26,683 nt of DNA from a virus (IMGVR_UViG_3300010375_000047:1-26683), one strand, 5' to 3'. Positions 7,721-14,707 are shown, counted from the first letter of the stretch. Notes: a model not told the origin generated them from the letters alone. A program made the numbers and translations.

Positions 7721-7724
7721 ACGA

Positions 7725-8555
7725 TTAGTGGGAGTCGGCCTTAGCGGACTCGAGACGGGCAGCAGCGAGCGCCAGGGCGGCATCGCGGGCGACCGCCTGG
7801 TCCGCGATCGCACCATCCGCAACAACCTGCGCGGTACGGGCATCCGGGGCCACACCAGCCGCCACGAGTGCGTCCCGTTGCGCGATCGCTTCACGAACGA
7901 ACTCGTGCTGCTCAGCATCCAAACGGTTCCCCGAAGCGATACGCGCCAACGTCGACTCCCGCAGGGCATCCTTATCGGCGGAACGCCCATCAGAGATCGA
8001 CGCCGAAGTCGCCGGGTTCGCCGGATACGTCACAACGGACACATCCAACAGCTTCACCTCGAGCACGGTGCGCTGCGAAAAGTCCTCATTCCATTCCTGC
8101 CGGGTGGCCATGAACGAGAACGACATCTCGGACAAATCACCGCGCGACATTGCGGAACGGATCTCCTGCACAGTCGGATTCGCAGCATCCAGCTCCGGTG
8201 CCTCGCACCACAGACCCGTCTGATTGCGGCCCTGCGGATCATCAGCCGGATCGGTAATCTCAGTCAGCGCCAGAGTGCCAGACTTTGTGCGCGCGATCGG
8301 CACACCATCATGGTTGACCAGAAGACGAACATCGTCCTGCTCACGCAGAGCCTTACTGAACGCACCACGGGCGATCGTCTCGTCATACTCGCCCAGCCAG
8401 TCATAAACCGGGTACGCATCATCCGTAGTCGACGCGAAACCACGGAAAGTAATCTTCCCGTCACCAGAATCACGCAACTCAACAGACGAAAGACGCCCCC
8501 GGCTCACGGTCTTCTTGCCGTAATACGCCTCACGCGCGGCCCGAATGTCAACCAT
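7725..8555 (-). CDS. HK97-type prohead protease (peptidase U35)
   Basis: 276 residues, ATG 8555 overlapping the portal stop (TGATG). The N-terminal protease domain shows the family pattern: FRGFAST..., the active-site His in LLVNHDG (H82), the Ser region LSEMSFSF (S145) and a following strand VLEVKLLDVSVVTYPAN. The C-terminal 90 residues are Ala-rich and helical and could serve as a scaffold tether. It cleaves capsid delta domains during prohead maturation and then itself. Its position between portal and capsid is canonical. The Ser and His are assigned by pattern, not by alignment. Confidence 0.94.
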   Translation of the reverse strand: MVDIRAAREAYYGKKTVSRGRLSSVELRDSGDGKITFRGFASTTDDAYPVYDWLGEYDETIARGAFSKALREQDDVRLLVNHDGVPIARTKSGTLALTEITDPADDPQGRNQTGLWCEAPELDAANPTVQEIRSAMSRGDLSEMSFSFMATRQEWNEDFSQRTVLEVKLLDVSVVTYPANPATSASISDGRSADKDALRESTLARIASGNRLDAEQHEFVREAIAQRDALVAAGVAPDARTAQVVADGAIADQAVARDAALALAAARLESAKADSH

Positions 8556-9718
8556 CAGATCTCCTCGTTAGTGCCGGCAGCCGCAGCCGCAACAGCCTGT
8601 CCCGCAGCCGCAGGCGACATGCCCGGCAGGTACGGCTCATCACCCCAGGAAACCGGCGCATAACCGAGCTGAGCACGCGCCTCATTGATCGTCTTGATGC
8701 CCTGACCGACCCGCCAACGGTCAACAGTGGCCGCATCAGTCGGCGCAAGACGGATCAGCTCATCCGTATCAAACCGGGTGTGCTGCCGGTTCGGCAGAAC
8801 GTTCGAAATCGACTGCTCAAACCGCATCAACCAGTGCTGCACCGAATAGGTCAGGAAATCGAGGGCACGCTGAGTCACGTTCGCATAAGTGATCGACGAA
8901 CCCTGCGCGCCGCCGCCGATCATCTCGGGAGGCACACCAAAGATCCGCGCAATACGAGAAACCCCATACTGTTGCGTCGCCAGGAACTGCGACTCCTCAG
9001 GCGAAACCGACAACGTGGTCATGTTCAGACCAAGCCCCAACACCAACGGCTCCCGCGAAGGAACCGACGACATCACCCGATCCTTAATCTCCTTCGCCTG
9101 CGTCTGATTGATCGGCTTATCTGTCGTCAACACCGCGGCCGGGTGGGGCGCATCCTGGAAATAGCCTCGAGCGAACGAATCAATGTCCATCTGCGTCTGA
9201 ATCATGGTCGCGTGGTAACCAATGGGAGACATGCCCGAAATGTCACCAGGCATGACGTACCCGGTCATGTGGAAGATGTTCGGCTTCTCAACCCCGTTGA
9301 CGCGGTAAACCTTCTGACCCCTCTCGACCGTCAAACGCACCCGATCCGGGGCCAACGGAATCAGTTGCCCGCCCTGGCGAACATCACCAGTCCACTCCGC
9401 ATAAGCGTTGCCGCGCAGAAGCAGCGAAATCATCATCTGCCGCAACCAGTCCGACATCGTGAGACCCGGAGCCGGCTCGATCAGAAGCGACGGCCACCGC
9501 TTCGACGGCAGCGGAACCTCCGTGTCCGACCGGATGTCGAGCGCCTGCAAGGGCAGCATCGCCACCGTGTCGGACAGCAACCGGACACACGCCCACACCG
9601 CATCCAGGCGCATCGCATTGTCCGCTGACGTGCCACCGTACGCGAGCGGGAACGGCGGGATGATCGGCTCGGGAAACGGAGACCCGTCACGCTTACTGAA
9701 CAGCAAACTTGACCTCAT
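8555..9718 (-). CDS. Portal protein (HK97 gp3-like)
   Basis: 387 residues. Start ATG 9718 overlaps the upstream stop (ATGA) and has GGAGG five bases ahead; an in-frame GTG at 9730 is less likely. Family segments are visible: MRLDAVWACVRLLSDTVAMLPL, DRVRLTVERG, MTGYVMPGDISGMSPI, YFQDAPHPAAVL, the IARIFGVPPEMIG motif, and a C-terminal crown-like part ending PYLPGM and an Ala-rich tail. Twelve copies form the DNA channel at one capsid vertex, docking terminase and then the adaptor. Slightly shorter than many portals in the family but complete. Confidence 0.96.
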   Translation of the reverse strand: MRSSLLFSKRDGSPFPEPIIPPFPLAYGGTSADNAMRLDAVWACVRLLSDTVAMLPLQALDIRSDTEVPLPSKRWPSLLIEPAPGLTMSDWLRQMMISLLLRGNAYAEWTGDVRQGGQLIPLAPDRVRLTVERGQKVYRVNGVEKPNIFHMTGYVMPGDISGMSPIGYHATMIQTQMDIDSFARGYFQDAPHPAAVLTTDKPINQTQAKEIKDRVMSSVPSREPLVLGLGLNMTTLSVSPEESQFLATQQYGVSRIARIFGVPPEMIGGGAQGSSITYANVTQRALDFLTYSVQHWLMRFEQSISNVLPNRQHTRFDTDELIRLAPTDAATVDRWRVGQGIKTINEARAQLGYAPVSWGDEPYLPGMSPAAAGQAVAAAAAGTNEEI

Positions 9719-9846
9719 GTAAGCCTCCACGACACGACCAGCAGCTCAACGCCGCCGATGATGTAGCCGGCAGGCCCGTAAATGCACCACACCCCATAAG
9801 CAACCGCAAACAGACCAGCCAGCCCGATAATCGACGCCAGCACCAT
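9715..9846 (-). CDS. Small membrane protein between terL and portal
   Basis: 43 residues. ATG 9846 shares its A with the terL stop (TGATG) and the stop overlaps the portal start (ATGA), so it is coupled on both sides. Almost the whole protein is hydrophobic: ASIIGLAGLFAVAYGVWCIY, a Gly-Pro-Ala turn, then IIGGVELLVVSW and a terminal Arg. This predicts two short transmembrane helices in a hairpin. A holin-like or membrane-regulating role is possible but holins usually sit beside an endolysin, which is not here. Many actinophages carry an unexplained tiny membrane gene at this point. Confidence 0.7.
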   Translation of the reverse strand: MVLASIIGLAGLFAVAYGVWCIYGPAGYIIGGVELLVVSWRLT

Positions 9847-11297
9847 CACCAAACGTTCAACGCGGGGTCCTGCGTTGCGCTTGCCTGCCACACCGCGACG
9901 CAAGCCGCGTACAAAGGTGCCAAATCGGCTATTCCGCTCCTGATCCATACGAACGCAGAATCCCCAATCTTTTTCTGCCGAGCAGCCATAACCGCTTCAG
10001 ACAGGGCGTCCTGACTCATATGAGACAGCCGCTTAGAAGTAACAAGGTCGAAGAAATACCCACACGCAGCAGGCAAAGACGCATGCGGAACACGCGACAG
10101 GATCACCCCGTCACGCTCGAGCTCCGGCACCAACGCCTCAAAGCCACCACCGCCCGCAAACGCGAACGGAACATCCCCGAACGTCTCCCGCAACTCACGT
10201 ATCCGCTCAGGCAGCCAATCCGTACCGGGCCGGTGATCAACAACCCCCTCACGGGACGTCACCTCAACCTGAACCAGATCACCAACCGACCCCGCAGACA
10301 CGATCGCCGCCCACGAATGATCCGGCGACACATCCACAGCAAAAAACGGATCCGTGGGGGCGGCAGCGTCCTCGTCCGCCTCGAGGTTGTTCCAGGCCTC
10401 AAGGGAGAACGCCCCCTCACCATCCGGGTCATCCCACCAACCCAGCATCTCCCGCGCGAACTCATGCGGAGGCAAAGAACGCCGCAGTGCGGCAACCGTC
10501 TCCATGCTCGGGTCCTTACGAAACGACACGAAACACGACTGACGCCACAGATCACGGTTATCTAGCGCGCAACCCTCAGTCCCAACGCGATGATCACAAA
10601 CCGGCGACTCACACTCGACCCGATCAGACATCCACTCCGCATACACCAGCCGGCGCGACCCAACACGACCACGATCACGCAGACCACGCAACACATCAGA
10701 CCGCACAAGACCAGCCGACGACCCATAAAGAATCTGCGGATCAGGAACCTGCGTCAACGTCGGCAACAACGCCCCAAGATGCATCGGCTGAAGCGCAAAC
10801 GCCTCATCCAGAATGATCTTGTCCCCCGTCAGACCACGCCCACCACCGGTCGTGCGGGCCTTAAAAATGATCCGCGCACCCGAGTTCAGAATGATCGCAT
10901 TCTTACCCGCCGCAGTAATAACCTGACGAACCTCACGAGCAAGATCCGGGCACCCCTCGATGATGCCCACCATGTCCTGCTGCGCCTCAATCGCAGTCCC
11001 AAACTCATGCGCAGACCAGATAATCAGAGGCACTTCAGATATAAACAACCACCCCAGAGCCGCCTGCTTCTCCACACCCGTCTTCAACTGCTGACGAGCC
11101 GCAATAACCGCAACCTCAAACGCCGCCGACTTAGAAACATCAACCGGATCGATCGCGAAAATGTCATCCAGAAGCATCTGCTGCTCCGGATACGGCGCAT
11201 ACCCCGCCATCGTGCAGAGCTCGCCCACCTCCGGGCCAAGAGTCTCCGAATACTCGAGATGCGTATAGAAATCAGGTTTCGCCAGTAACGCGGTCAT
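9846..11297 (-). CDS. terL: Terminase large subunit
   Basis: 483 residues. The ATPase domain has a Walker A-like loop AARQQLKTG (66-74), with Gln where most have Gly/Asn, Walker B with catalytic Glu in KIILDEAFA (160-168), and the coupling motif YGSSAG (191-196). The nuclease domain starts near FFAVDVSPDHSW, with D322 a likely metal ligand, and ends near LSEAVMAARQKK. A Cys-rich insert (about 229-255) lies between the domains. It translocates DNA into the prohead through the portal and cuts genome ends. ATG 11297 follows the small-terminase stop by 15 nt and lacks a strong ribosome site. Confidence 0.95.
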   Translation of the reverse strand: MTALLAKPDFYTHLEYSETLGPEVGELCTMAGYAPYPEQQMLLDDIFAIDPVDVSKSAAFEVAVIAARQQLKTGVEKQAALGWLFISEVPLIIWSAHEFGTAIEAQQDMVGIIEGCPDLAREVRQVITAAGKNAIILNSGARIIFKARTTGGGRGLTGDKIILDEAFALQPMHLGALLPTLTQVPDPQILYGSSAGLVRSDVLRGLRDRGRVGSRRLVYAEWMSDRVECESPVCDHRVGTEGCALDNRDLWRQSCFVSFRKDPSMETVAALRRSLPPHEFAREMLGWWDDPDGEGAFSLEAWNNLEADEDAAAPTDPFFAVDVSPDHSWAAIVSAGSVGDLVQVEVTSREGVVDHRPGTDWLPERIRELRETFGDVPFAFAGGGGFEALVPELERDGVILSRVPHASLPAACGYFFDLVTSKRLSHMSQDALSEAVMAARQKKIGDSAFVWIRSGIADLAPLYAACVAVWQASATQDPALNVW

Positions 11298-11312
11298 TTG
11301 TTGCGCGCGAGA

Positions 11313-11726
11313 CTAGGCAGGGCGAGCACGCTTTCGGTCACGCCTCATCCTCAGATCGTCCATCGCGTTCTGCGACGGGGCCAGCGCATCCAGGCGACCG
11401 AATGCGATCGTAAGTTGCCTGTAGAGTGCCGCGAACTTCGACCCGTCCTGGTTGATGGGCAGCGTCATGGCCGCAGCAATAGCGATGGCAGCCATGCCCT
11501 CCGGGGTACCGGCCAGCCCAGCCTGCTCGACGCGATCCACGACGGCATCCGCCAGGTCTCGCTGGTGCGTCAAGTCAAAGGGGTCATCAGAAGCGGAGCC
11601 CAATGTCACAACCTGGTTCTCAACACCAGACATCTTGGCGCGACAACTCGACGAGCAATACTTCGCCGTAGACCGCTTCGCCATGAACTGGTTGTCGCAC
11701 CCAGGCCGCTCGCACGTCTTCAGCAT
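11313..11726 (-). CDS. Putative terminase small subunit with N-terminal zinc-binding motif
   Basis: 137 residues. ATG 11726 is chosen because AAGGAG lies six bases upstream. Residues 4-32 read CERPGC...YCSSSC (C-x4-C and C-x3-C), a likely small zinc finger. The middle is acidic and helical (DLTHQRDLADAVVDRVEQAG) and the end is basic (DDLRMRRDRKRARPA). Position directly upstream of terL and general size suggest the DNA-recognition subunit of terminase, with the zinc finger or basic end contacting DNA. No clear match to a known TerS fold is visible, so the function is inferred from location. Confidence 0.6.
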   Translation of the reverse strand: MLKTCERPGCDNQFMAKRSTAKYCSSSCRAKMSGVENQVVTLGSASDDPFDLTHQRDLADAVVDRVEQAGLAGTPEGMAAIAIAAAMTLPINQDGSKFAALYRQLTIAFGRLDALAPSQNAMDDLRMRRDRKRARPA

Positions 11727-11815
11727 CAGGCGCTCCTTAGCGCTAACCAAATCGGCGCGAAAATAAAAAAGTCGAGTGCGGTCCTCGTCACAATGGCCTC
11801 TAAAAAACGACGCAT
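11726..11815 (-). CDS. Possible 29-residue membrane peptide in the terS leader
   Basis: A short frame from ATG 11815 ends in TGA overlapping the terS ATG (TGATG). It reads MRRFLEAIVTRTALDFFIFA then a second hydrophobic stretch, so a single membrane helix with a basic start is possible. The ribosome site is weak. The same stretch has two T-rich tracts (TTTTTT at 11807-11802 and at 11771-11766), each after a 4-bp hairpin, so it may instead be a terminator region or leader. Both readings remain open. Confidence 0.35.
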   Translation of the reverse strand: MRRFLEAIVTRTALDFFIFAPIWLALRSA

Positions 11816-11828
11816 CGTCAGGTAGTTG

Positions 11829-12161
11829 TTACCAGTCGCGTGTGGTCCGATTGGTCCGAGGCGGCGGGGCATTCCGCTTTTTGTTTACCTTGTCTGCGCC
11901 AGCCGACCGGTTGCAGTGTGCGTGGGCGGGGCCGAGGTAGCCGCTTCTGTCGTCGGTGTGGTCTAGGTCCCATGTGTCTGTTGCTTGTACTGGGTAGCCG
12001 CATCTTGAGCAGGCTGGTTGGGTTCCTGCTTTGATCTTCTTGTCCCAGTAGGCGCGTAGTTCTTTGTGGGCTTTTCCGTATCCACGGTGGGGGGTGGCCT
12101 GTTTTTGTGTGGCGGATATCTTGCGCGGTGGGGTGGTGGGGGTCTTTTTCCTAGGCGGCAT
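11829..12161 (-). CDS. HNH endonuclease next to terminase
   Basis: 110 residues from ATG 12161. After a basic N-terminus (residues 1-45) the HNH fold shows CSRCG (C51, C54), the WDLDHTDDRSG strand with active His (H68), and GPAHAHCNRSAG with H80/H82, C83 and N84. An HNH enzyme beside the terminase genes is common in cohesive-end siphoviruses, where it stimulates or performs specific nicking at the packaging site together with TerL and portal. No strong ribosome site precedes the start. It may be translated by coupling with the short frame ending at 12151. Confidence 0.93.
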   Translation of the reverse strand: MPPRKKTPTTPPRKISATQKQATPHRGYGKAHKELRAYWDKKIKAGTQPACSRCGYPVQATDTWDLDHTDDRSGYLGPAHAHCNRSAGADKVNKKRNAPPPRTNRTTRDW

Positions 12162-12269
12162 CGTTGTCGATAAGTGCGTTGATGGCCGCGATGGCTAACT
12201 CGCACGCGCGTTGATGGTGGCGTCTCGGTCTTTGTCGGTCATGCCGGCGTATTCGTCAGAGGCGATCAT
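12151..12269 (-). pseudogene. Small gene apparently broken by a one-base frameshift
   Basis: ATG 12269 has GGAG six bases upstream and overlaps the previous stop. The first frame reads MIASDEYAGMTDKDRDATIN ARAS and stops at 12195. Going back one base near the end continues as ELAIAAINALIDNDAA, ending at 12151 and overlapping the HNH start by 11 nt. Together they make a sensible 39-residue helical protein with the right spacing to both neighbours. No slippery heptamer is present at the junction. A one-base deletion or sequencing error is the simplest reading; recoding is less likely. Confidence 0.5.
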
Positions 12270-12441
12270 CGGGTTCTCCGATTCCGCCGCGCATGATCTC
12301 GCGGAGTACGGCGAGGGATGCGTGGTCGAGTTTGTCTTGCACTGTTGACCATGTGACTTGTTCGTATCGTGCTGGCTCGTAGTCGTCGTCGAGTTCGGCT
12401 GGTATGTCGCGTGCTTCGGGAACCCAAGCCGGGTCAGACAT
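12256..12441 (-). CDS. Small acidic protein, unknown function
   Basis: 61 residues from ATG 12441, overlapping the preceding gene by 8 nt. It begins MSDPAWVPEARDIPAELDDD, has YEQVTWSTVQDKLDHASLAV and ends in GEPDDRL. The strongly acidic first half and a helical second half are all that can be seen; no family is recognised. It belongs to a run of five tightly packed small genes leading to the HNH and terminase genes, so it may be co-transcribed with packaging functions. Confidence 0.7.
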   Translation of the reverse strand: MSDPAWVPEARDIPAELDDDYEPARYEQVTWSTVQDKLDHASLAVLREIMRGGIGEPDDRL

Positions 12442-12598
12442 GTGCGGGTTCGTCGCTTCCTGTCGGAACGATGGTGCGGTACATGGCGAGCTCGATCTCG
12501 AGCGCTTTGATGGTGTCGGATTGGGTGCTGATGAACTCGAGCATCGCGTCGGTCGTCTTGAGTGGGATGCCGTCACGGGTCGGAATCCACTCAGGCAT
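12434..12598 (-). CDS. Small helical protein, unknown function
   Basis: 54 residues from ATG 12598, overlapping the preceding stop by 8 nt; an in-frame ATG at 12619 is an alternative and neither has a strong ribosome site. The centre (TTDAMLEFISTQSDTIKALE) continues into a predicted helix with hydrophobic residues at coiled-coil-like spacing, ending TGSDEPAHV. No family is recognised. Its neighbours are small proteins in the same operon upstream of HNH. Confidence 0.65.
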   Translation of the reverse strand: MPEWIPTRDGIPLKTTDAMLEFISTQSDTIKALEIELAMYRTIVPTGSDEPAHV

Positions 12599-12761
12599 CG
12601 TCGGGCCTGCGTTTCGCATCCCGTCGTTCGCGTTTATGGGTCGCGCGTTTGATGCTCTTCACGACGCCGGGTCGGCCCGTGTAGATGAGCAGGTGTCGCC
12701 ATGCCGTGTAGGCGTCTTGCTCAGCCCCGTTGACCATTTTCCGGCGTCCCATGCCTGGCAT
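12591..12761 (-). CDS. Small basic protein, unknown function
   Basis: 56 residues from ATG 12761, whose A overlaps the previous stop (TAATG). It contains NGAEQDAYTAWRHLLIYTGR followed by PGVVKSIKRATHKRERRDAKRR. The very basic C-terminal half suggests nucleic-acid or membrane contact. Similar short basic proteins sit near the HNH/terminase genes of other actinophages, but I cannot name a function. A longer frame from 13016 is a shadow of the next gene upstream and is not used. Confidence 0.7.
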   Translation of the reverse strand: MPGMGRRKMVNGAEQDAYTAWRHLLIYTGRPGVVKSIKRATHKRERRDAKRRPDDA

Positions 12762-12943
12762 TAGCCTGCGACCATTGCGTGTAGTTCTTGGTCGATGTTG
12801 TCTTCGGCTGCTTTGAATCCGGCCGTGTGGAGGCCGATGACTATGGCGACGCCGATTGCTAGCGGCCAGACGTGCCAGCCTGCGGTCATGCAGCAGATGA
12901 GGGCACGGTAGGCGAGTGTGAGGGTGATGATGCGACGTTGCAT
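12761..12943 (-). CDS. Small membrane protein
   Basis: 60 residues from ATG 12943, with GGTGA close upstream. Two hydrophobic stretches are visible: IITLTLAYRALICCM (about 5-19) and WPLAIGVAIVIGLHTAGF (about 26-43), after a basic start (MQRR), with an acidic C-terminal tail. A two-helix membrane protein with N- and C-termini on the same side is expected. It opens a small-gene run upstream of HNH. Holin-like topology is compatible but there is no endolysin neighbour, so no function is assigned. Confidence 0.7.
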   Translation of the reverse strand: MQRRIITLTLAYRALICCMTAGWHVWPLAIGVAIVIGLHTAGFKAAEDNIDQELHAMVAG

Positions 12944-13130
12944 ACGTCACCGCCTGCTGGGTTGGTGTGGGTGAGAAGACAACTTGGGTGGGAATCGAAT
13001 CGGGCACCCAAGTCATAACGTGGAGATCAGCGGTTACGATCCGCTATCACTGCCGCCTTGTGAGCGTGCAGACTCGACCAAATCGATCCCCTAAATCCCG
13101 TGGGCGCTGCCGGGATAACGCAGCAGATGT
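12944..13130 (-). other. Non-coding, hairpin-rich gap downstream of the phosphoesterase
   Basis: No gene is visible. On the minus strand there are three stem-loops in a row: TCAC/GTGA, then AGCGG-ATCGTAA-CCGCT (13046-13030), then a 9-bp perfect stem ACTTGGGTG/CACCCAAGT (13013-12982) with a 14-nt loop. The second imitates a tRNA anticodon arm, but conserved tRNA positions are missing. The last may end the transcript from upstream, although it lacks a clean T tract. Confidence 0.5.
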
Positions 13131-13221
13131 TCAGTTGAAAGGTGTTCCCCAGCTCGCAGCGCGTTCGATGAAGAATCGGGCTCGAAGCTCGCTTAGGTCT
13201 TTGGTCGCCGGGTTGGGGAAG

Positions 13222-14409
13222 TCACAGGAATGCCAGATCAGTCATGCCAAGCGGATCGTGTTCACCGATCAGCATCGCCACCACGCCAGAACGTGAGAAC
13301 CGTCCGGTCATGTCGCGAAGCCACTTCGATCCGCCATCGCAACTCGGGCACTGAACCACGAGAGCTGAGCCGAGGTCGAACGACTGATAGTTGTGACGGT
13401 GGGCGGTGATCCACACTCGAGCCTTGTGGGCTTGCTCGTCTCCGCGTGCTTGTCCGTTGAGCCATTTCTCGAATCCGGTCGCATCGGCGCCGGGGATCTT
13501 GTGCCCGTGGTTGAAGCCCGTGAGCACTCCCGCGATGCTCGTGAATACGTTCATCTCGTCGTGGGGGATCGTGTACTTGACGTGATCGAACTCTGGCCGG
13601 CCTTCGAGGATGCGTTGCAACGTTTCGGCAAGGAACGCTGAACCGTTGTCCGAATCAGACGTCTGATTCTTGGCACCACCGAGACGCCCGAGCTCGCCAT
13701 GATTGCAGAGGACGCTCACGAACTGGCCCTTGTCGAACTGTGGGTACAGCTCCCGTGCATACGACGACCAAACGTCGAGTACGGCATTCATCTGCTTCCG
13801 CAGTCCACCCTCAACTGTGTGCAGTTGTGCTGCGTAGTTGCCGGCGATGCCTTCGTACGGGTCTCCGTTGTTGACGATGACGAGTTCATTGATGTTCCGC
13901 CCGGATTTCCGCATTCTGGTTACCCAGTGTTGGAAGTTCTCGAGCCCGTCGTACAGACGTTGCTCGGTCGCTTCGATCCCGCCACCCTCGGACTTTCCCA
14001 GTTGCAGGTCGGCCAGGTTCAGGACTGCGGCAGTGGCGATGCCGAGGCCGGATCCAGAGATCCGTTTCGGCAGCTTCCACTTCTGGACCCGATCACGCGC
14101 CGCATCAATGTCCGCTTCGGTTACCGCGTCGGCGGTCTTGCGACGGAACTGCGCCCGGTACGAGTACAGGTCGATGATGTCGCGGTCGCCGTCGTCTGTG
14201 CGTTTCGACGACTGCCACATTGACATTCGAACCGTGTCGCCAACAATCTCGAAGATCGTCGGGTCGAGCTTGAAGCGGACGAATATCTCATCCCAGTCAG
14301 TGAGCAGATGATCGACGGGGACGTCGAAGAATTCGCCGCCATCGGGTGTCAGTTCGACACGTCCCGCAGCTTTCGCCGGCTCCGACTTCAGATCTTCGAA
14401 CACCGGCAT
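13222..14409 (-). CDS. Metallophosphoesterase (calcineurin-like)
   Basis: 395 residues from ATG 14409, with AGGA seven bases upstream. After a 125-residue N-terminal part with its own mixed fold, the phosphoesterase motifs appear in order: NLADLQLGK (D134, with Gln136 where most have His), NNGDPYEG (D183), LCNHGEL (N236, H237), GFNHGHK (H301, H303) and TAHRHNY (H337, H339). It should bind two metal ions and hydrolyse a phosphodiester or phosphomonoester. Its place between replication and packaging genes and its size suggest action on DNA (Mre11/SbcD-like) or on a nucleotide signal. The substrate is unknown. The preceding HTH gene overlaps it by 22 nt. Confidence 0.85.
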   Translation of the reverse strand: MPVFEDLKSEPAKAAGRVELTPDGGEFFDVPVDHLLTDWDEIFVRFKLDPTIFEIVGDTVRMSMWQSSKRTDDGDRDIIDLYSYRAQFRRKTADAVTEADIDAARDRVQKWKLPKRISGSGLGIATAAVLNLADLQLGKSEGGGIEATEQRLYDGLENFQHWVTRMRKSGRNINELVIVNNGDPYEGIAGNYAAQLHTVEGGLRKQMNAVLDVWSSYARELYPQFDKGQFVSVLCNHGELGRLGGAKNQTSDSDNGSAFLAETLQRILEGRPEFDHVKYTIPHDEMNVFTSIAGVLTGFNHGHKIPGADATGFEKWLNGQARGDEQAHKARVWITAHRHNYQSFDLGSALVVQCPSCDGGSKWLRDMTGRFSRSGVVAMLIGEHDPLGMTDLAFL

Positions 14410-14618
14410 GTCCCGTTCCTGTGCGCGGCGATCGTCTCCGGGTCAACGCTCTCACCCGTTGCGTCGAAGATCTCGCGTGCGATGCGCTTGTGAGGAACTT
14501 GCTGTCTCGGAATCGACAGAGCGGCCACGAGGTTCTTGCGTGATCCTTCGTCGAGTGCGTCGAGGAACGTTGCCATTCGGCAGGGTTCGATTTTCGGAAC
14601 TAGCAGGGATTCGAACAT
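14388..14618 (-). CDS. Helix-turn-helix protein upstream of the phosphoesterase
   Basis: 76 residues from ATG 14618 (GGAG nine bases upstream), overlapping the next gene by 22 nt. The N-terminal segment (FESLLVPKIEPCRMATFLDA) leads into LDEGSRKNLVAALSIP and a second helix pair, KRIAREIFDATGESVDPETI then AAHRNGTCRCSKI. The arrangement 'helix, turn with Gly, recognition helix ending in HRNGTC' is like small phage HTH proteins that bind DNA. A terminator-like hairpin and a palindrome lie in its leader, so it may control its own operon. DNA target unknown. Confidence 0.7.
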   Translation of the reverse strand: MFESLLVPKIEPCRMATFLDALDEGSRKNLVAALSIPRQQVPHKRIAREIFDATGESVDPETIAAHRNGTCRCSKI

Positions 14619-14646
14619 TCGGGTTTGCTCCGATCCCGGCCCACGC

Positions 14647-14676
14647 AAAAGGCCCCCGAACTGAGTCGAGAGCCTT
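14647..14676 (-). terminator. Terminator-like hairpin in the leader of the HTH gene
   Basis: Minus strand: AAGGCTCTCGA (14676-14666), loop CTCAGT, TCGGGGGCCTT (14659-14649), then TT, giving an 11-bp stem with two G-T pairs and a TTTT run at its foot. It lies between the promoter-like sequence at 14749-14721 and the HTH start, so it could act as an attenuator as well as ending the upstream operon. Confidence 0.65.
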
Positions 14677-14694
14677 GGGTGATACCGGCGCTTG

Positions 14695-14707
14695 GGTGCA
14701 ATGCACC
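14695..14707. promoter_or_regulatory. Perfect palindrome GGTGCA-A-TGCACC, operator candidate
   Basis: A 13-bp perfect inverted repeat with a one-base centre lies just downstream of the predicted start of the 14749-14721 promoter. This is a common operator position for a small HTH repressor; the excisionase-like protein upstream (14746-14940) and the HTH protein downstream (14388-14618) are both candidates to bind it. Binding is inferred. Confidence 0.5.

Noticed and set aside
12982-13060. tRNA gene on the minus strand with apparent CGT anticodon
   Set aside because: The anticodon arm and a D-arm-like stem are present, but position 8 is not T, the D stem does not begin with G, no T arm of 5 bp plus 7-nt loop can be formed, and the acceptor ends do not pair. 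Kept only as a structured region.
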